Assembly (NCBI GenBank): GCA_029203145.1
Contig: CP119309.1
Location: 2,691,001-2,755,000, forward strand
Direction of reading: 5' to 3'
DNA: 64,000 nucleotides
Source: Candidatus Brevundimonas phytovorans
GTDB lineage: Bacteria > Pseudomonadota > Alphaproteobacteria > Caulobacterales > Caulobacteraceae
Shown piece by piece: positions 35,339-43,818 of the stretch (its first letter is position 1; every line of letters begins with the position of its first letter). The position numbers were made by a program, and so were the translations under genes. The notes beneath the pieces were generated by a model, which did not search any database, was not told where the DNA came from, and saw only the letters and a list, made by a program, of their open reading frames with translations.

Positions 35339-38197
35339 ATGAAGACCCGCCTGATCCTGACCGCCTGCGCCTCGGCCCTGCTGCTGGGCCTGCCCGCCGC
35401 CGCTTTCGCTGAGGGCGCAGCGCCCGCGACCGTAACCACCGCCGCACAGGGCGGCGTCGCCGTCCCGCCGCTGGGCTTCCACAAGCGTGTCCTCGCCAAC
35501 GGCATGGAGGTCTACACCGCCCGCGACGCCTCGACCTCGAACGTCACGGTTCAGGTCTGGTATCGCGTCGGCTCCAAGGACGATCCGGCGGGCCGTTCGG
35601 GCTTCGCCCATCTGTTCGAACACCTGCTGTTCAAGGCCACCAAGAATATGCCGTCGGAGACGTTCGACCGTCTGACCGAGGACGTCGGCGGCATGAACAA
35701 CGCCTTCACCGCCGACGACGTCACCGCCTATTACGAGGTGGTCCCCGCCAACCATCTGCAGCGCATCCTCTTCGCGGAGGCCGACCGCATGGGGTCGCTG
35801 GTGGTCGATGAGCCGACCTTCGTCTCCGAGCGCGACGTGGTGAAGGAGGAATACCGCCAACGCATTCTGGCCAGCCCCTATGGCCGCCTGTTCGGCCTGT
35901 TCACGCCCGAAACCATCTATCAGGACCACCCCTATCGCCGCCCGGGCATCGGCTCGATCGAGGAACTGAACGCCTCGACGCTGGATGACGTGCTGCGCTT
36001 CCACGCCACCTATTACCGGCCCGACAACGCCATGCTGATCGTGGCGGGCAACTTCGATCAGGCCCAGTTGGACGCCTGGGTGAACGAATACTTCGCCCCG
36101 CTGAAGCGCCCGGCCACGCCCATGCCGGTCAATGATGTGAAAGAGCCCGAGCCGACCGGCCCGCGCACCGCCACCTATTACGCGCCCAACGTGCCCCTGC
36201 CCGCCGTGGTCCTGGCCTGGAACACGGTGGCCTATCGCGACGCCGACCGCGCCGCCCTGACCGTGCTGGACGGGGTGCTGTCGACGGGCGAGAGCAGCCG
36301 CCTCTATCGCTCGTTGGTCTATGATCAGCAGATCGCCGCTTCGATCGGCTCCAACCCCGACTTCGCCCAGCAGGCCGGCAACCTGACCGCCTACGCCATC
36401 ATGGCCGACGGCCAGACGGTCGAGGCCGGCAAGGAGGCCCTTGAGGTCGAGATCGCCCGCCTGCGCGAAGCGCCGATCACCGCCGCCGAACTGAGCGAGG
36501 CCAAGAACGAGCTGGTCGCCAATGCGCTGCGTGGCCGCGAAAGCATCGACGACCGCGCCACCACCCTGGGCATGGCCCTGATCATGACCGGCGACGCCAC
36601 CGCCGCCGACCGCGAGATCGCCGAGATCCAGGCCGTCACCGCCGCCGACGTGCAGCGCGTGGCCCGCCGCTATCTGACGCCGCAGCGCCAGATCACCATC
36701 AACTACCTGCCCGCCGACGACGAGCATCCGGCCAGCGTGCAGAAGATGAACGTCGACGCCCCCGTCACCGTGGCCGAACTGGCCCCCGCTGGTCCGGTCG
36801 CCGTCCTGCTGCCGGAAGCCGAGCGCGCTCGCCTGCCCCAGCCGGGCGCCGAGGTGGCCCCCGCCACCCCCGCCGTGGCCGACTTCCGCCTGGCCAACGG
36901 GATGCGGGTTCTGGTCGCGCCGACCGACGGCCTGCCCCTGGTCTCGGCGCGCCTGAACTTCAACGCCGGCTCGGCCAATGACCCGGCGGGCAAGCCGGGC
37001 GTCGCCGCCATGACCGCCAGCCTGCTGACTCAGGGCACGACCACCAAGTCGGCGCCCGAGATCGCCACCGCCATCGAACAGCTGGGCGCCAATATCGGCG
37101 CAGGCTCGGGCGCCGACTTCACCAATGTCTACGCCAACGCGCCCAAGGACGTGTTTGGCCGCTCGCTCAGCCTGATGGCCGATCTGGTGCGCAACCCGGC
37201 CTTCGCCGCCGAGGAACTGGAGCGCCAGCAGTCGCAGACCCTGGACGGCCTGCGCGTGGCCCTCAGCCAGCCCGGCTCCATCGCCGCCCAGTCGGTCGGC
37301 CGCGTCATCTACGGCGACGCCCCCTACGGCGCGCCCGGCGGCGGCACCCTGACCAGCGTCCCGGCCATCACCCGTGACGACGTGGCCGCCTTCCACGCCG
37401 CCCGCTATCGCCCGTCCCAGGCCACCATCGTCTTCTCGGGCGCCGTGACCCCGGCCGAGGCCCGCGACCTGGCGCAACAGGCCTTCGGCGACTGGCGTGA
37501 TCCGTCGGCCGCCGCCCCCTCCCCCGTCGCCAAGGCGGGCCAGACCCTGCCCACCCGCGTCGTCGTCATCGACCAGCCGGGCGCGGGGCAAGCCGCCGTC
37601 ATCGCCGCCATCCGCGGCATCAGCCGCACCGACGCCGACTACTTCCCGCTGACGCTGGGCAACACCCTGCTGGGCGGCGGCTTCTCGTCGCGCCTCAACC
37701 AGGAAATCCGCATCAAGCGCGGCCTCAGCTACGGCGCCCGCTCCTCGGTCGGCGCCCAGCAGGAGGTCGGCGTCTTCACCGCCTCGACCCAGACCAAGAA
37801 CGAGACGGCGACCGAGGTGGCCGACCTGATCCTGGCCGAGGTCGGCAAGCTGGGAACGACGGCGGCCACGGAAGCCGAACTGGCCCCGCGCCGCGCCACC
37901 CTGATCGGCGGCTTCGGCCGTTCGCTGGAGACAGTGGACGGTCTGGGCGGTCTGGTCGCCAACCTGGCCCTCTACGACCTGCCGATGAGCGATCTGGCCG
38001 ACTACGCCGGGCGCGTCCGCTCCGTCACCCCGCAACAGGTCGAGGCCGCCTTCGCCGAACACCTGCCCACCGATCGGGCCAGCCTGGTCATCGTCGGCGA
38101 CGCATCGAAGTTCATCGACGGCCTGCGCGCCAAATACCCGAACGTCGAGGTCATCCCCCTGACCGACCTGAACCTGGACAGCGCCACACTGCGCTAA
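35339..38197 (+). CDS. M16 family zinc metallopeptidase, two-domain, secreted
   Basis: A 952-aa periplasmic pitrilysin-like protease. A signal peptide (LILTACASALLLGLPAAAFA) is followed by an active M16 half with the inverted zinc motif HLFEH (about residue 97-101) and the downstream Glu region. The second half starts near residue 510 (RLANGMRVLVAPTDGLPLVS). Here the HxxEH is replaced by VAAMTASLL, so it is the inactive partner, as usual in these tandem proteins. ISRTDADYFPLTLGNTLLGG and RGLSYGARS are typical of its clamp. Substrates are probably short peptides. Confidence 0.93.
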   Translation: MKTRLILTACASALLLGLPAAAFAEGAAPATVTTAAQGGVAVPPLGFHKRVLANGMEVYTARDASTSNVTVQVWYRVGSKDDPAGRSGFAHLFEHLLFKATKNMPSETFDRLTEDVGGMNNAFTADDVTAYYEVVPANHLQRILFAEADRMGSLVVDEPTFVSERDVVKEEYRQRILASPYGRLFGLFTPETIYQDHPYRRPGIGSIEELNASTLDDVLRFHATYYRPDNAMLIVAGNFDQAQLDAWVNEYFAPLKRPATPMPVNDVKEPEPTGPRTATYYAPNVPLPAVVLAWNTVAYRDADRAALTVLDGVLSTGESSRLYRSLVYDQQIAASIGSNPDFAQQAGNLTAYAIMADGQTVEAGKEALEVEIARLREAPITAAELSEAKNELVANALRGRESIDDRATTLGMALIMTGDATAADREIAEIQAVTAADVQRVARRYLTPQRQITINYLPADDEHPASVQKMNVDAPVTVAELAPAGPVAVLLPEAERARLPQPGAEVAPATPAVADFRLANGMRVLVAPTDGLPLVSARLNFNAGSANDPAGKPGVAAMTASLLTQGTTTKSAPEIATAIEQLGANIGAGSGADFTNVYANAPKDVFGRSLSLMADLVRNPAFAAEELERQQSQTLDGLRVALSQPGSIAAQSVGRVIYGDAPYGAPGGGTLTSVPAITRDDVAAFHAARYRPSQATIVFSGAVTPAEARDLAQQAFGDWRDPSAAAPSPVAKAGQTLPTRVVVIDQPGAGQAAVIAAIRGISRTDADYFPLTLGNTLLGGGFSSRLNQEIRIKRGLSYGARSSVGAQQEVGVFTASTQTKNETATEVADLILAEVGKLGTTAATEAELAPRRATLIGGFGRSLETVDGLGGLVANLALYDLPMSDLADYAGRVRSVTPQQVEAAFAEHLPTDRASLVIVGDASKFIDGLRAKYPNVEVIPLTDLNLDSATLR

Positions 38198-38206
38198 GGG
38201 TTCAAG

Positions 38207-38275
38207 CCTCCCCGTCGCTCACGGCGGGGAGGCCCCCGTCGTCCGTCATCCTCCGGCTTGACCGGAGGATGACGG
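38207..38275. terminator. Two adjacent hairpins between convergent genes
   Basis: CCTCCCCG/CGGGGAGG (38207-38214 and 38225-38232) is followed by a perfect 14-bp stem, CCGTCATCCTCCGG and CCGGAGGATGACGG, with loop CTTGA (38243-38275). They separate the M16 and trypsin-like genes and can end transcription both ways. The second hairpin belongs to the same repeat family as 10415-10463. Confidence 0.75.
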
Positions 38276-38280
38276 TGGGA

Positions 38281-39108
38281 TCAGGTCGTCAGGCAGACCA
38301 CCTGGGCCACCCGCAGGTCCCGGCGCAAGCGGTCGGAAACCTTGCCATAATTGTCGGTCGTCACGGCCTCGCCCAGGGCCTTCTCGTCGGCGCGCTGTTC
38401 GCCCCGAATGGCGGGGGCGAAGGTGTCGGGCGAGGTGGTGTAGATCAGGCCCCGGCGCGGCGCCTCAGCGATAGTCACGCCCAGAACCCGGCCGCGCCCG
38501 TCCAGCACCGGCGCGCCGGAGAGGCCCGACAGCGTCCCCTTCAGGCCCTTGGTGCGGCCGGCCTCGGCCCAGGCCAGGACCGGCTCGTCACGCTCGCCCC
38601 GCCCCCGGACACGCAGGGTCTCGCGCCCCAGCAGACGCGAAGCGACCTCGCCCGGATGCCCTTGCGGGAAGCCCGGATGATAGGCGCGCTGGCCCTTGCG
38701 CAGCGGGGTCTGCGTCGCGACCGGCAGGGCCGGCGGCCCGCCTTCGGTCAGCAGAAGGGCCACATCGGCCCGTTCGGCCAGCCGCACGTCGGCGGCCAGG
38801 GCGCGCCCGCCGCCGATCACCAGGGCGGGACGCGGGCAGCCCTCGACCACATGGCGCGCCGTGACCCAGCGACCATCCCCGGCGATCGAGAAGGCGGTGC
38901 CGGACGAGGGCTGGAAGGGCACGTCGGGTGCAATGACGGTGACGGACGGATCAAAGGGCGTGACCGGCCCCAGCAGGGCGCCGTGGGCCCCCTCGTCCTC
39001 GGGCGCGTGCGGGGCGTCAGCCTTCTCCCGCCGCCCCAGCGAGACGATCAGCAGGGCGCCGATCACCGCCGCATAGATGGTCCAGTCGGGAAGATGGGGA
39101 AAGCGCAT
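38281..39108 (-). CDS. Membrane-anchored trypsin-like serine protease
   Basis: A 275-aa protein with one N-terminal membrane helix (WTIYAAVIGALLIVSLG) and a chymotrypsin-fold domain. The triad is visible as His in WVTARHVVEGC, Asp in RADVALLLTE and Ser in GLSGAPVLDGRG. No PDZ domain follows, so it is not a DegP/HtrA enzyme of full layout. I chose ATG 39108, eleven bases after the stop of the DUF350 gene; the much longer frame runs through that gene in another frame. The close spacing suggests one operon with DUF350. Confidence 0.82.
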   Translation of the reverse strand: MRFPHLPDWTIYAAVIGALLIVSLGRREKADAPHAPEDEGAHGALLGPVTPFDPSVTVIAPDVPFQPSSGTAFSIAGDGRWVTARHVVEGCPRPALVIGGGRALAADVRLAERADVALLLTEGGPPALPVATQTPLRKGQRAYHPGFPQGHPGEVASRLLGRETLRVRGRGERDEPVLAWAEAGRTKGLKGTLSGLSGAPVLDGRGRVLGVTIAEAPRRGLIYTTSPDTFAPAIRGEQRADEKALGEAVTTDNYGKVSDRLRRDLRVAQVVCLTT

Positions 39109-39119
39109 GATCGCGCCGC

Positions 39120-39563
39120 TCAGCCCGTCAGGGCGGCGGCCAGGATCAGGGCCGTAGCCAGCTTGGCGCCCGCCAGCACCACGGCGGCGGCGACCTCGCC
39201 CTTTTCGATGCGCTGCGGCAGGCCGGTCAGCAGCAGGTCGACGACGCGGAAGGCCAGCAGTTGCAGCACCACCGTCGCCACGCCCCAGATGGCGATGTCG
39301 CGGATCGAGGTCGAGATCGACAGCGAGGTCGCCAGCGGAATGGCCAGACCAACCAGCACCCCGGCGAAAGCCACGGCGGCGGCGGGATTGCCCTGACGGA
39401 TCAGCGCCACCTCGCGCCACGGCGTCAGCAGGGCATAGACCGTCGCCCCGATCGCCAGCAGGCCGAAGGTCACGGCCAGATGCAGGATGAGAATCGGAAA
39501 GCCGGTGGCGAAGGCCTGGACCTCGGGGCTCGACAGGACGCTGGGCAGAGACGACGAGTCCAT
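39120..39563 (-). CDS. DUF350 family membrane protein
   Basis: A 147-aa inner-membrane protein with four hydrophobic helices arranged as two similar halves: GFPILILHLAVTFGLLAIGATVY, PAAAVAFAGVLVGLAIPLA, IAIWGVATVVLQLLAFRVVDLLL, and VAAAVVLAGAKLATALILAAAL. This is the DUF350/UPF0719 pattern. The start at 39563 is preferred over one 15 codons earlier because similarity begins with the membrane part. Function unknown. A membrane protease gene follows 11 nt downstream. Confidence 0.82.
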   Translation of the reverse strand: MDSSSLPSVLSSPEVQAFATGFPILILHLAVTFGLLAIGATVYALLTPWREVALIRQGNPAAAVAFAGVLVGLAIPLATSLSISTSIRDIAIWGVATVVLQLLAFRVVDLLLTGLPQRIEKGEVAAAVVLAGAKLATALILAAALTG

Positions 39564-39689
39564 GATGTGCGAGCCCGCAGCCCCCTGCTGAAAACGGAAC
39601 GAAAGCAAAACAAGCCTTGCCCGATCCGCCCCGCCTTCCGCAAGGGCGCCGGAGCCACACCCGATCAGGAAAACAGCGTTAGACGACAG

Positions 39690-40016
39690 TCAGGACGCGT
39701 CCGTTTCGTCCCGTCGCGCCTTGGCGATCGCCGCGCTTTCGCGCTTCAGCGGCTTGGAAACGGGACAGACCTCCTGAACATAGCCGTTCAGGGTATTGGC
39801 GAGTTGATCGGGCGCCAGGCTGTAGTGGACGAACTGCCCCTTTTTCTCACTCGTGACCAAACCCGCGACCTCAAGCACCGACAGGTGTTGCGACACCGCC
39901 GGCTTGGAAATTTCGAACTTGGCCGCGATCTCGCCCGCCGTCAGATCGGCATGGGCCAGATAGGCTAGGATCTTGCGCCGGACGGGGCTGGAGAGGGCTT
40001 CAAACACGCGCTGCAT
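39690..40016 (-). CDS. ArsR/SdpR-type winged-helix repressor
   Basis: A 108-aa winged-helix regulator. MQRVFEALSSPVRRKILAYL, LTAGEIAAKFEISKPAVSQH (recognition helix) and LVTSEKKGQFVHYSL are typical. No metal-binding ELCVCDL-type motif is present, which places it with non-metal ArsR members such as the autorepressor SdpR. It is divergent from a fatty-acid desaturase gene. The 90-bp spacer holds two palindromes that are good candidate operators, so it likely represses both its own gene and the desaturase. Confidence 0.9.
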   Translation of the reverse strand: MQRVFEALSSPVRRKILAYLAHADLTAGEIAAKFEISKPAVSQHLSVLEVAGLVTSEKKGQFVHYSLAPDQLANTLNGYVQEVCPVSKPLKRESAAIAKARRDETDAS

Positions 40017-40028
40017 GGGCCGCTATTT

Positions 40029-40087
40029 AAGTGATTTGCTAAGCACTTGCCAGTCGTCTCATTTCAGAGTTTAAGTTATTACTTAAA
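40029..40087. promoter_or_regulatory. Two operator-like palindromes between arsR-type gene and desaturase gene
   Basis: A perfect palindrome TTTAAGT-TATT-ACTTAAA spans 40070-40087. A second, AAGTG-N10-CACTT, spans 40029-40048; it also contains TTTAAGTG on its left. Both share the core AAGT/ACTT. They flank the two expected promoters of the divergent genes, the usual place for ArsR-family operators. Confidence 0.7.
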
Positions 40088-40106
40088 TACTATCTGGAGC
40101 GGACCG

Positions 40107-41021
40107 ATGCACGAGCATGACCCCTGCGCCGTCAACAGCCTCATCGAGACCCCTGGCAGCAGCCCGACCGAGGGTCGCGTCGTCTGGGACCCGGTCCATT
40201 CCCTGTGGAACGGCGCCATGCTGGCGATCACCCTGACCTTCGGGCTTACAACCTTGAGCCTGAGCGCCTTCGCCGTTTTCGTGGTTCTGACCGGCGCCAC
40301 CCTGTTGCTCGGCCATTCGGTCGGGTTTCACCGGCTCTTGATCCACGACAGCTTCGACTGTCCGCTATGGCTGGAACGGCTGCTGGTCTGGTTTGGAACT
40401 CTAGTGGGCATGAGCGGCCCCTTCTGGATGATCCGCACCCACGACCTGCGTGACTGGGCGCAACGTCAGTCCGACTGTCACGACTACCTGGCGCATCGAC
40501 GCCCCATGGCGATCGACGCCGTTTGGCAGATGCATTGCCGACTGGTGCTGGATCGACCGCCCGCCTTCGATCTGGGTCGGATCGGACGCGATCCCTTCTA
40601 CCGTTTTCTGGAGCGCACCTGGATGTGGCAGCAGGCGCCGGTCGCGGGCTTGTTGTGGCTGATGGGCGGCTGGAGCTTCGTGGTTTGGGGCGTCTGCGCC
40701 CGCGTGTCGATCAGCGTCATCGGCCACTGGTTCGTCGGCCATCTGGCCCACCGGCGCGGCCCGCAGACCTGGCTAGTGAAGGAGGCAGGCGTTCAGGCCC
40801 ACGACGTGCCCTGGGCCGCCATCCCGACCATGGGCGAGGCCTGGCACAACAACCACCACGCCTATCCCGGCTCCGCCCGCATCGGCCTCTATCCCGGCCA
40901 GAGCGACTGGGGCTTCCGCTTCATCCAGTTGCTGGAACGGCTGGGGCTGGCGTGGAACGTGCGGACGCCGGAGGGGATGGTCGAACGCTCTGCCACACTT
41001 AGGTCGGCGGGATGCAAATGA
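40107..41021 (+). CDS. Membrane fatty-acid desaturase
   Basis: Di-iron acyl-lipid/acyl-CoA desaturase, 304 aa, starting at ATG 40107 behind GGAGCGGA. It has about four membrane helices and histidine boxes HSVGFHRLLIH, a degenerate middle box RTHDLRDWAQRQSDCHDY, and HNNHHAYP. The delta-9-type box order fits, although the middle box HDLRDWAQ differs from the usual HRxHH. It likely introduces a double bond into membrane fatty acids, controlled by the divergent ArsR-type repressor. The next gene starts within its last codons. Confidence 0.85.
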   Translation: MHEHDPCAVNSLIETPGSSPTEGRVVWDPVHSLWNGAMLAITLTFGLTTLSLSAFAVFVVLTGATLLLGHSVGFHRLLIHDSFDCPLWLERLLVWFGTLVGMSGPFWMIRTHDLRDWAQRQSDCHDYLAHRRPMAIDAVWQMHCRLVLDRPPAFDLGRIGRDPFYRFLERTWMWQQAPVAGLLWLMGGWSFVVWGVCARVSISVIGHWFVGHLAHRRGPQTWLVKEAGVQAHDVPWAAIPTMGEAWHNNHHAYPGSARIGLYPGQSDWGFRFIQLLERLGLAWNVRTPEGMVERSATLRSAGCK

Positions 41022-41473
41022 CCCCTCATGCTTCGGGCTACAGAAAAGCACTCGCCATCCTGGCCGGAGCATTGGTTGGCGGCTTTCCGGTGGCGGTGGC
41101 GTTTGTCGCGACGTTACTGGCTGCAAACGGCCCGCCACGTCTGATGGAAGTCGGCATGGCGATCGTCATGGTGAGCTTCGTGACTCTCTATGCTTCGATC
41201 CCTTTCCTGATCGGGATAGTCATGCTCGGCCTCCCGATCTGGTTGTGTCTGGAGCGCCTGGGGCGCCGAGACGCAATGACGGCCATCGGCACCGGCGCAC
41301 TCATCACATTTGCCGGCGTCTACGTTCTGGCCGCTTGGGCGCAAATGGAGATCGGACTAGGCCATCTGCTGCTTGCACTTGACGGAGCTGTCGTCGGCCT
41401 CGTCATCCAGCGCGTGGCCTACGGACCAATCAAACGGCCTCAGCCTCGACCTCACTCACGTTGGCCTTCCTGA
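41012..41473 (+). CDS. Hypothetical four-helix membrane protein
   Basis: A 153-aa protein with four hydrophobic segments (ALAILAGALVGGFPVAVAFV, VSFVTLYASIPFLIGIVML, ALITFAGVYVLAA and LLLALDGAVVGLVI). No family is recognised. It starts inside the desaturase stop region (10-nt overlap), so it is co-translated with the desaturase, and ends 44 nt inside the convergent rlmN gene. Codon use is less GC-biased than the neighbours. A role linked to membrane lipids is possible from the position only. Confidence 0.6.
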   Translation: MQMTPHASGYRKALAILAGALVGGFPVAVAFVATLLAANGPPRLMEVGMAIVMVSFVTLYASIPFLIGIVMLGLPIWLCLERLGRRDAMTAIGTGALITFAGVYVLAAWAQMEIGLGHLLLALDGAVVGLVIQRVAYGPIKRPQPRPHSRWPS

Positions 41474-42599
41474 CCGCCGAGGCCCGCTGCTTCTCGCTCT
41501 CGGACTTCAGCTGACCGCAGGCGGCCAGGATGTCGCGGCCGCGCGGGGTGCGGATGGGCGAGGCGAAGCCGGCCTTGTTCAGGATGGCGGCGAAACGCTC
41601 GATGGTCTTCCAGTCCGAGCACTCATAGTCGGTGCCGGGCCAGGGGTTGAACGGGATCAGGTTGACCTTGGCCGGGATGCCCTCGATCAGCTTGACCAGG
41701 GCGCGGGCCTCGTCGGGACTGTCGTTGACGCCCTTCAGCATGACGTATTCGAACGTCACCCGGCGCGCGTTGGACAGGCCCGGATAGGCGCGGATGCCAG
41801 CCATCAACTGATCCAGCGGATACTTCTTGTTCAGCGGCACCAGAACGTCGCGCAGGGCGTCGTTGGTGGCGTGCAGGCTGATCGCCAGCATGGCCTGGGT
41901 GCGCGTGCCCAGGGCATCCAGTTGCGGCACGACGCCCGAGGTCGACACCGTCATCCGCCGCCGCGACAGGGAGATGCCCTCGGGGTCCGAGATGATGTCG
42001 ATGGCGTCCGACACATGGTCCAGATTGTAGAGCGGCTCGCCCATGCCCATGAAGACGATGTTGGACAGGCGGCGGTCTTCGCTGGGCGAGGGCCATTCGT
42101 TCAGGTCGTCGCGGCAGACCTGGACCTGGGCCACGATCTCGGCGGCGGTCAGGTTGCGCACCAGCTTTTGCGTGCCGGTGTGGCAGAAGGTGCAGTTCAG
42201 GGTGCAGCCGACCTGGGACGAGACGCACAGGGCGCCGGCCCGGCCCACGTCGGGAATATAGACGGCCTCGACCTCGATGCCCGGCGCCGTGCGGATCAGA
42301 TATTTGCGCGTGCCGTCCTTGGACACCTGACGCTCGACGATCTCGGGGCGGGCCAGGGTGAAGACCTCGGCCAGAGCCGCGCGGGTCTCCTTGCCGATAT
42401 CGCTCATCAGCGAGAAGTCGGTGACGCCGTAGTGGTGGATCCAGCGCCAGATCTGGGTGGCGCGCATCTTGGCCTTGGCGGGCAGACAGATGTCCGCGTC
42501 GATCAGGGCCTGGCGCAGGCCCGTGCGCGTCAGACCGGCGAGGTTGACGGGGGCTTTAACCGGGGCGGAAGCACGCGAAAGGTCGAGCGTGATGCTCAA
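41430..42599 (-). CDS. rlmN: Dual-specificity rRNA/tRNA adenine-C2 methyltransferase RlmN
   Basis: Radical-SAM enzyme methylating A2503 of 23S rRNA and A37 of several tRNAs. The 389-aa protein contains the cluster motif CTLNCTFCHTG, GMGEPLYNLDHV, the conserved Cys region near the C-terminus (GRDILAACGQL) and TFEYVMLKGVNDS. Length is normal. Its 3' end overlaps the small membrane protein gene on the other strand. An extra Ala/Val-rich start precedes the family core. Confidence 0.96.
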   Translation of the reverse strand: MSITLDLSRASAPVKAPVNLAGLTRTGLRQALIDADICLPAKAKMRATQIWRWIHHYGVTDFSLMSDIGKETRAALAEVFTLARPEIVERQVSKDGTRKYLIRTAPGIEVEAVYIPDVGRAGALCVSSQVGCTLNCTFCHTGTQKLVRNLTAAEIVAQVQVCRDDLNEWPSPSEDRRLSNIVFMGMGEPLYNLDHVSDAIDIISDPEGISLSRRRMTVSTSGVVPQLDALGTRTQAMLAISLHATNDALRDVLVPLNKKYPLDQLMAGIRAYPGLSNARRVTFEYVMLKGVNDSPDEARALVKLIEGIPAKVNLIPFNPWPGTDYECSDWKTIERFAAILNKAGFASPIRTPRGRDILAACGQLKSESEKQRASAVRKANVSEVEAEAV

Positions 42600-42720
42600 G
42601 GCTGGATATCCTGCGGCGGGGGTGAAGGCGCGGCGTCTAGCACAGATGGGGGGCCTTGTCGCCTTCAGCCCGCCCGGCGGGGTTGAACCCTGCCGCCCCA
42701 GCCGCTAGACGGGCCGCGTT

Positions 42721-42890
42721 GGGGAGTAGCTTCCGGCGTCTGTCAGCCGGGATCGCGTCAACACACTTGCCTCCGCAGGGGGCATGGCGCGATCAGCGGA
42801 TACCCGTCCGCCTAGCGAGACCAGCACGATCCGGGGGCCGCGCCGGCCTGCGCCCGGACGTGCTGTCACGCGCCCGGCGGATTGTTTTTG
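42721..42890 (+). promoter_or_regulatory. yybP-ykoY manganese riboswitch upstream of mntP
   Basis: The conserved blocks of the manganese-sensing yybP-ykoY aptamer appear in order: GGGGAGTAGC at 42721-42730, GCGTCAACACACTTG around 42755-42770, and GCGAGACCA at 42815-42823. Downstream, AGCACGATCCGGG and CCCGGACGTGCT (about 42823-42865) form a strong hairpin, and TTGTTTTTG follows (42882-42890) right before the start codon. This suggests a platform controlling transcription ending or start-codon access. The position before a manganese exporter gene fits exactly: manganese binding should switch the gene on. Confidence 0.85.
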
Positions 42891-42893
42891 TTC

Positions 42894-43478
42894 ATGACCC
42901 CCATCGCCATCGCCATCCTGTCGCTCAGCATGTCTGCGGACGCCTTCGCCGCCGCCATCGGGCGCGGGGCGCAGCACCGCCCCACCCTGCCGCAGGCCCT
43001 GCGCTCGGGTCTGGTCTTCGGGGTGATCGAGGCCATCACCCCCCTGATCGGCTTTGGTCTGGGTCTCGCCGCCGCCAGCTTCGTCGCCGCTGTCGACCAC
43101 TGGATCGCCTTTGGTCTGCTGGGCGCGGTCGGCGGCAAGATGATCTGGGAGGCGTTGAAGCCGGAGGACGAGAACGAGGAAGCCGCCGAGGCCAGGAAGG
43201 CCGTGTCGCGCGGCCTGGTCGCCCTGGTCGCCACCGCGGTCGGCACCTCGATCGACGCGGGCGCTGTCGGCGTGGGCCTGGCCCTGCTGGGCGAGAACAT
43301 CTGGCTGATCGCCGCCTGCATCGGCTTGACCACCTTCGCCCTGGCCACGCTCGGCCTGTTGATTGGCAAGGCCGCGGGCACGCGACTGGGCAAGGTCGTG
43401 GAACTGGTCGGCGGCGTCGCCCTGATCGCGCTCGGCCTCAAGATCCTGCTGGAGCACCTGGGCGTGCTGGCCTTCTGA
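42894..43478 (+). CDS. mntP: Manganese efflux pump MntP
   Basis: Inner-membrane manganese exporter, 194 aa, six predicted helices in two repeats. The conserved acidic motifs are SMSADAFAAAIGRG in helix 1 and GTSIDAGAVGVG in helix 4. The cytoplasmic loop is acidic (ALKPEDENEEAAEAR). The start is ATG 42894; an upstream in-frame TTG lies in the riboswitch T-tract. Regulation by the preceding manganese riboswitch is a strong inference from sequence. Confidence 0.94.
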   Translation: MTPIAIAILSLSMSADAFAAAIGRGAQHRPTLPQALRSGLVFGVIEAITPLIGFGLGLAAASFVAAVDHWIAFGLLGAVGGKMIWEALKPEDENEEAAEARKAVSRGLVALVATAVGTSIDAGAVGVGLALLGENIWLIAACIGLTTFALATLGLLIGKAAGTRLGKVVELVGGVALIALGLKILLEHLGVLAF

Positions 43479-43560
43479 CAGCGGGCTTGCATCAAGGATG
43501 CGACTAACGGAACGTCCGCTCCCGGCCAACCGTTAAGCCGTCAGTCGCAAGGAGTTCGTC

Positions 43561-43791
43561 ATGCGCGCCGCCCCCAAGGCCATTGTTATCCTCGCCGCCG
43601 TCGTCGCCCCTCTGGCGCTCGTCGCCTGCGCCACCGGAAACCCCTTGCCGACCTATCAGCAGGAATACGACGCCCTGAACGCCCAGTGCGTCGCGCGCGG
43701 CGGCATCCTGTCGCCCAGCGGCCTGACGACCGGCCGGGCCCAGACCGACTATGTGTGCAAGATCACCGGCGGGGCGACCCGTATTCCCTGA
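43561..43791 (+). CDS. Small hypothetical lipoprotein
   Basis: A 76-aa protein starting at ATG 43561 behind AAGGAG. The signal peptide ends in the lipobox LVAC, and the mature part is about 53 residues with three further Cys-containing blocks (NAQCVARGG, DYVCKITGG). No family is recognised with certainty. It is probably an outer-membrane or periplasmic lipoprotein, convergent with another small lipoprotein gene. Confidence 0.7.
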   Translation: MRAAPKAIVILAAVVAPLALVACATGNPLPTYQQEYDALNAQCVARGGILSPSGLTTGRAQTDYVCKITGGATRIP

Positions 43792-43818
43792 CCCTCCGAC
43801 CCGGCGCGCCGAAGACCG

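Noticed and set aside
35039..38062. 1007-codon open frame on the minus strand
   Set aside because: Antisense shadow of the M16 peptidase and isoaspartyl peptidase genes; no domain pattern and Gly/Gln/His-biased composition.
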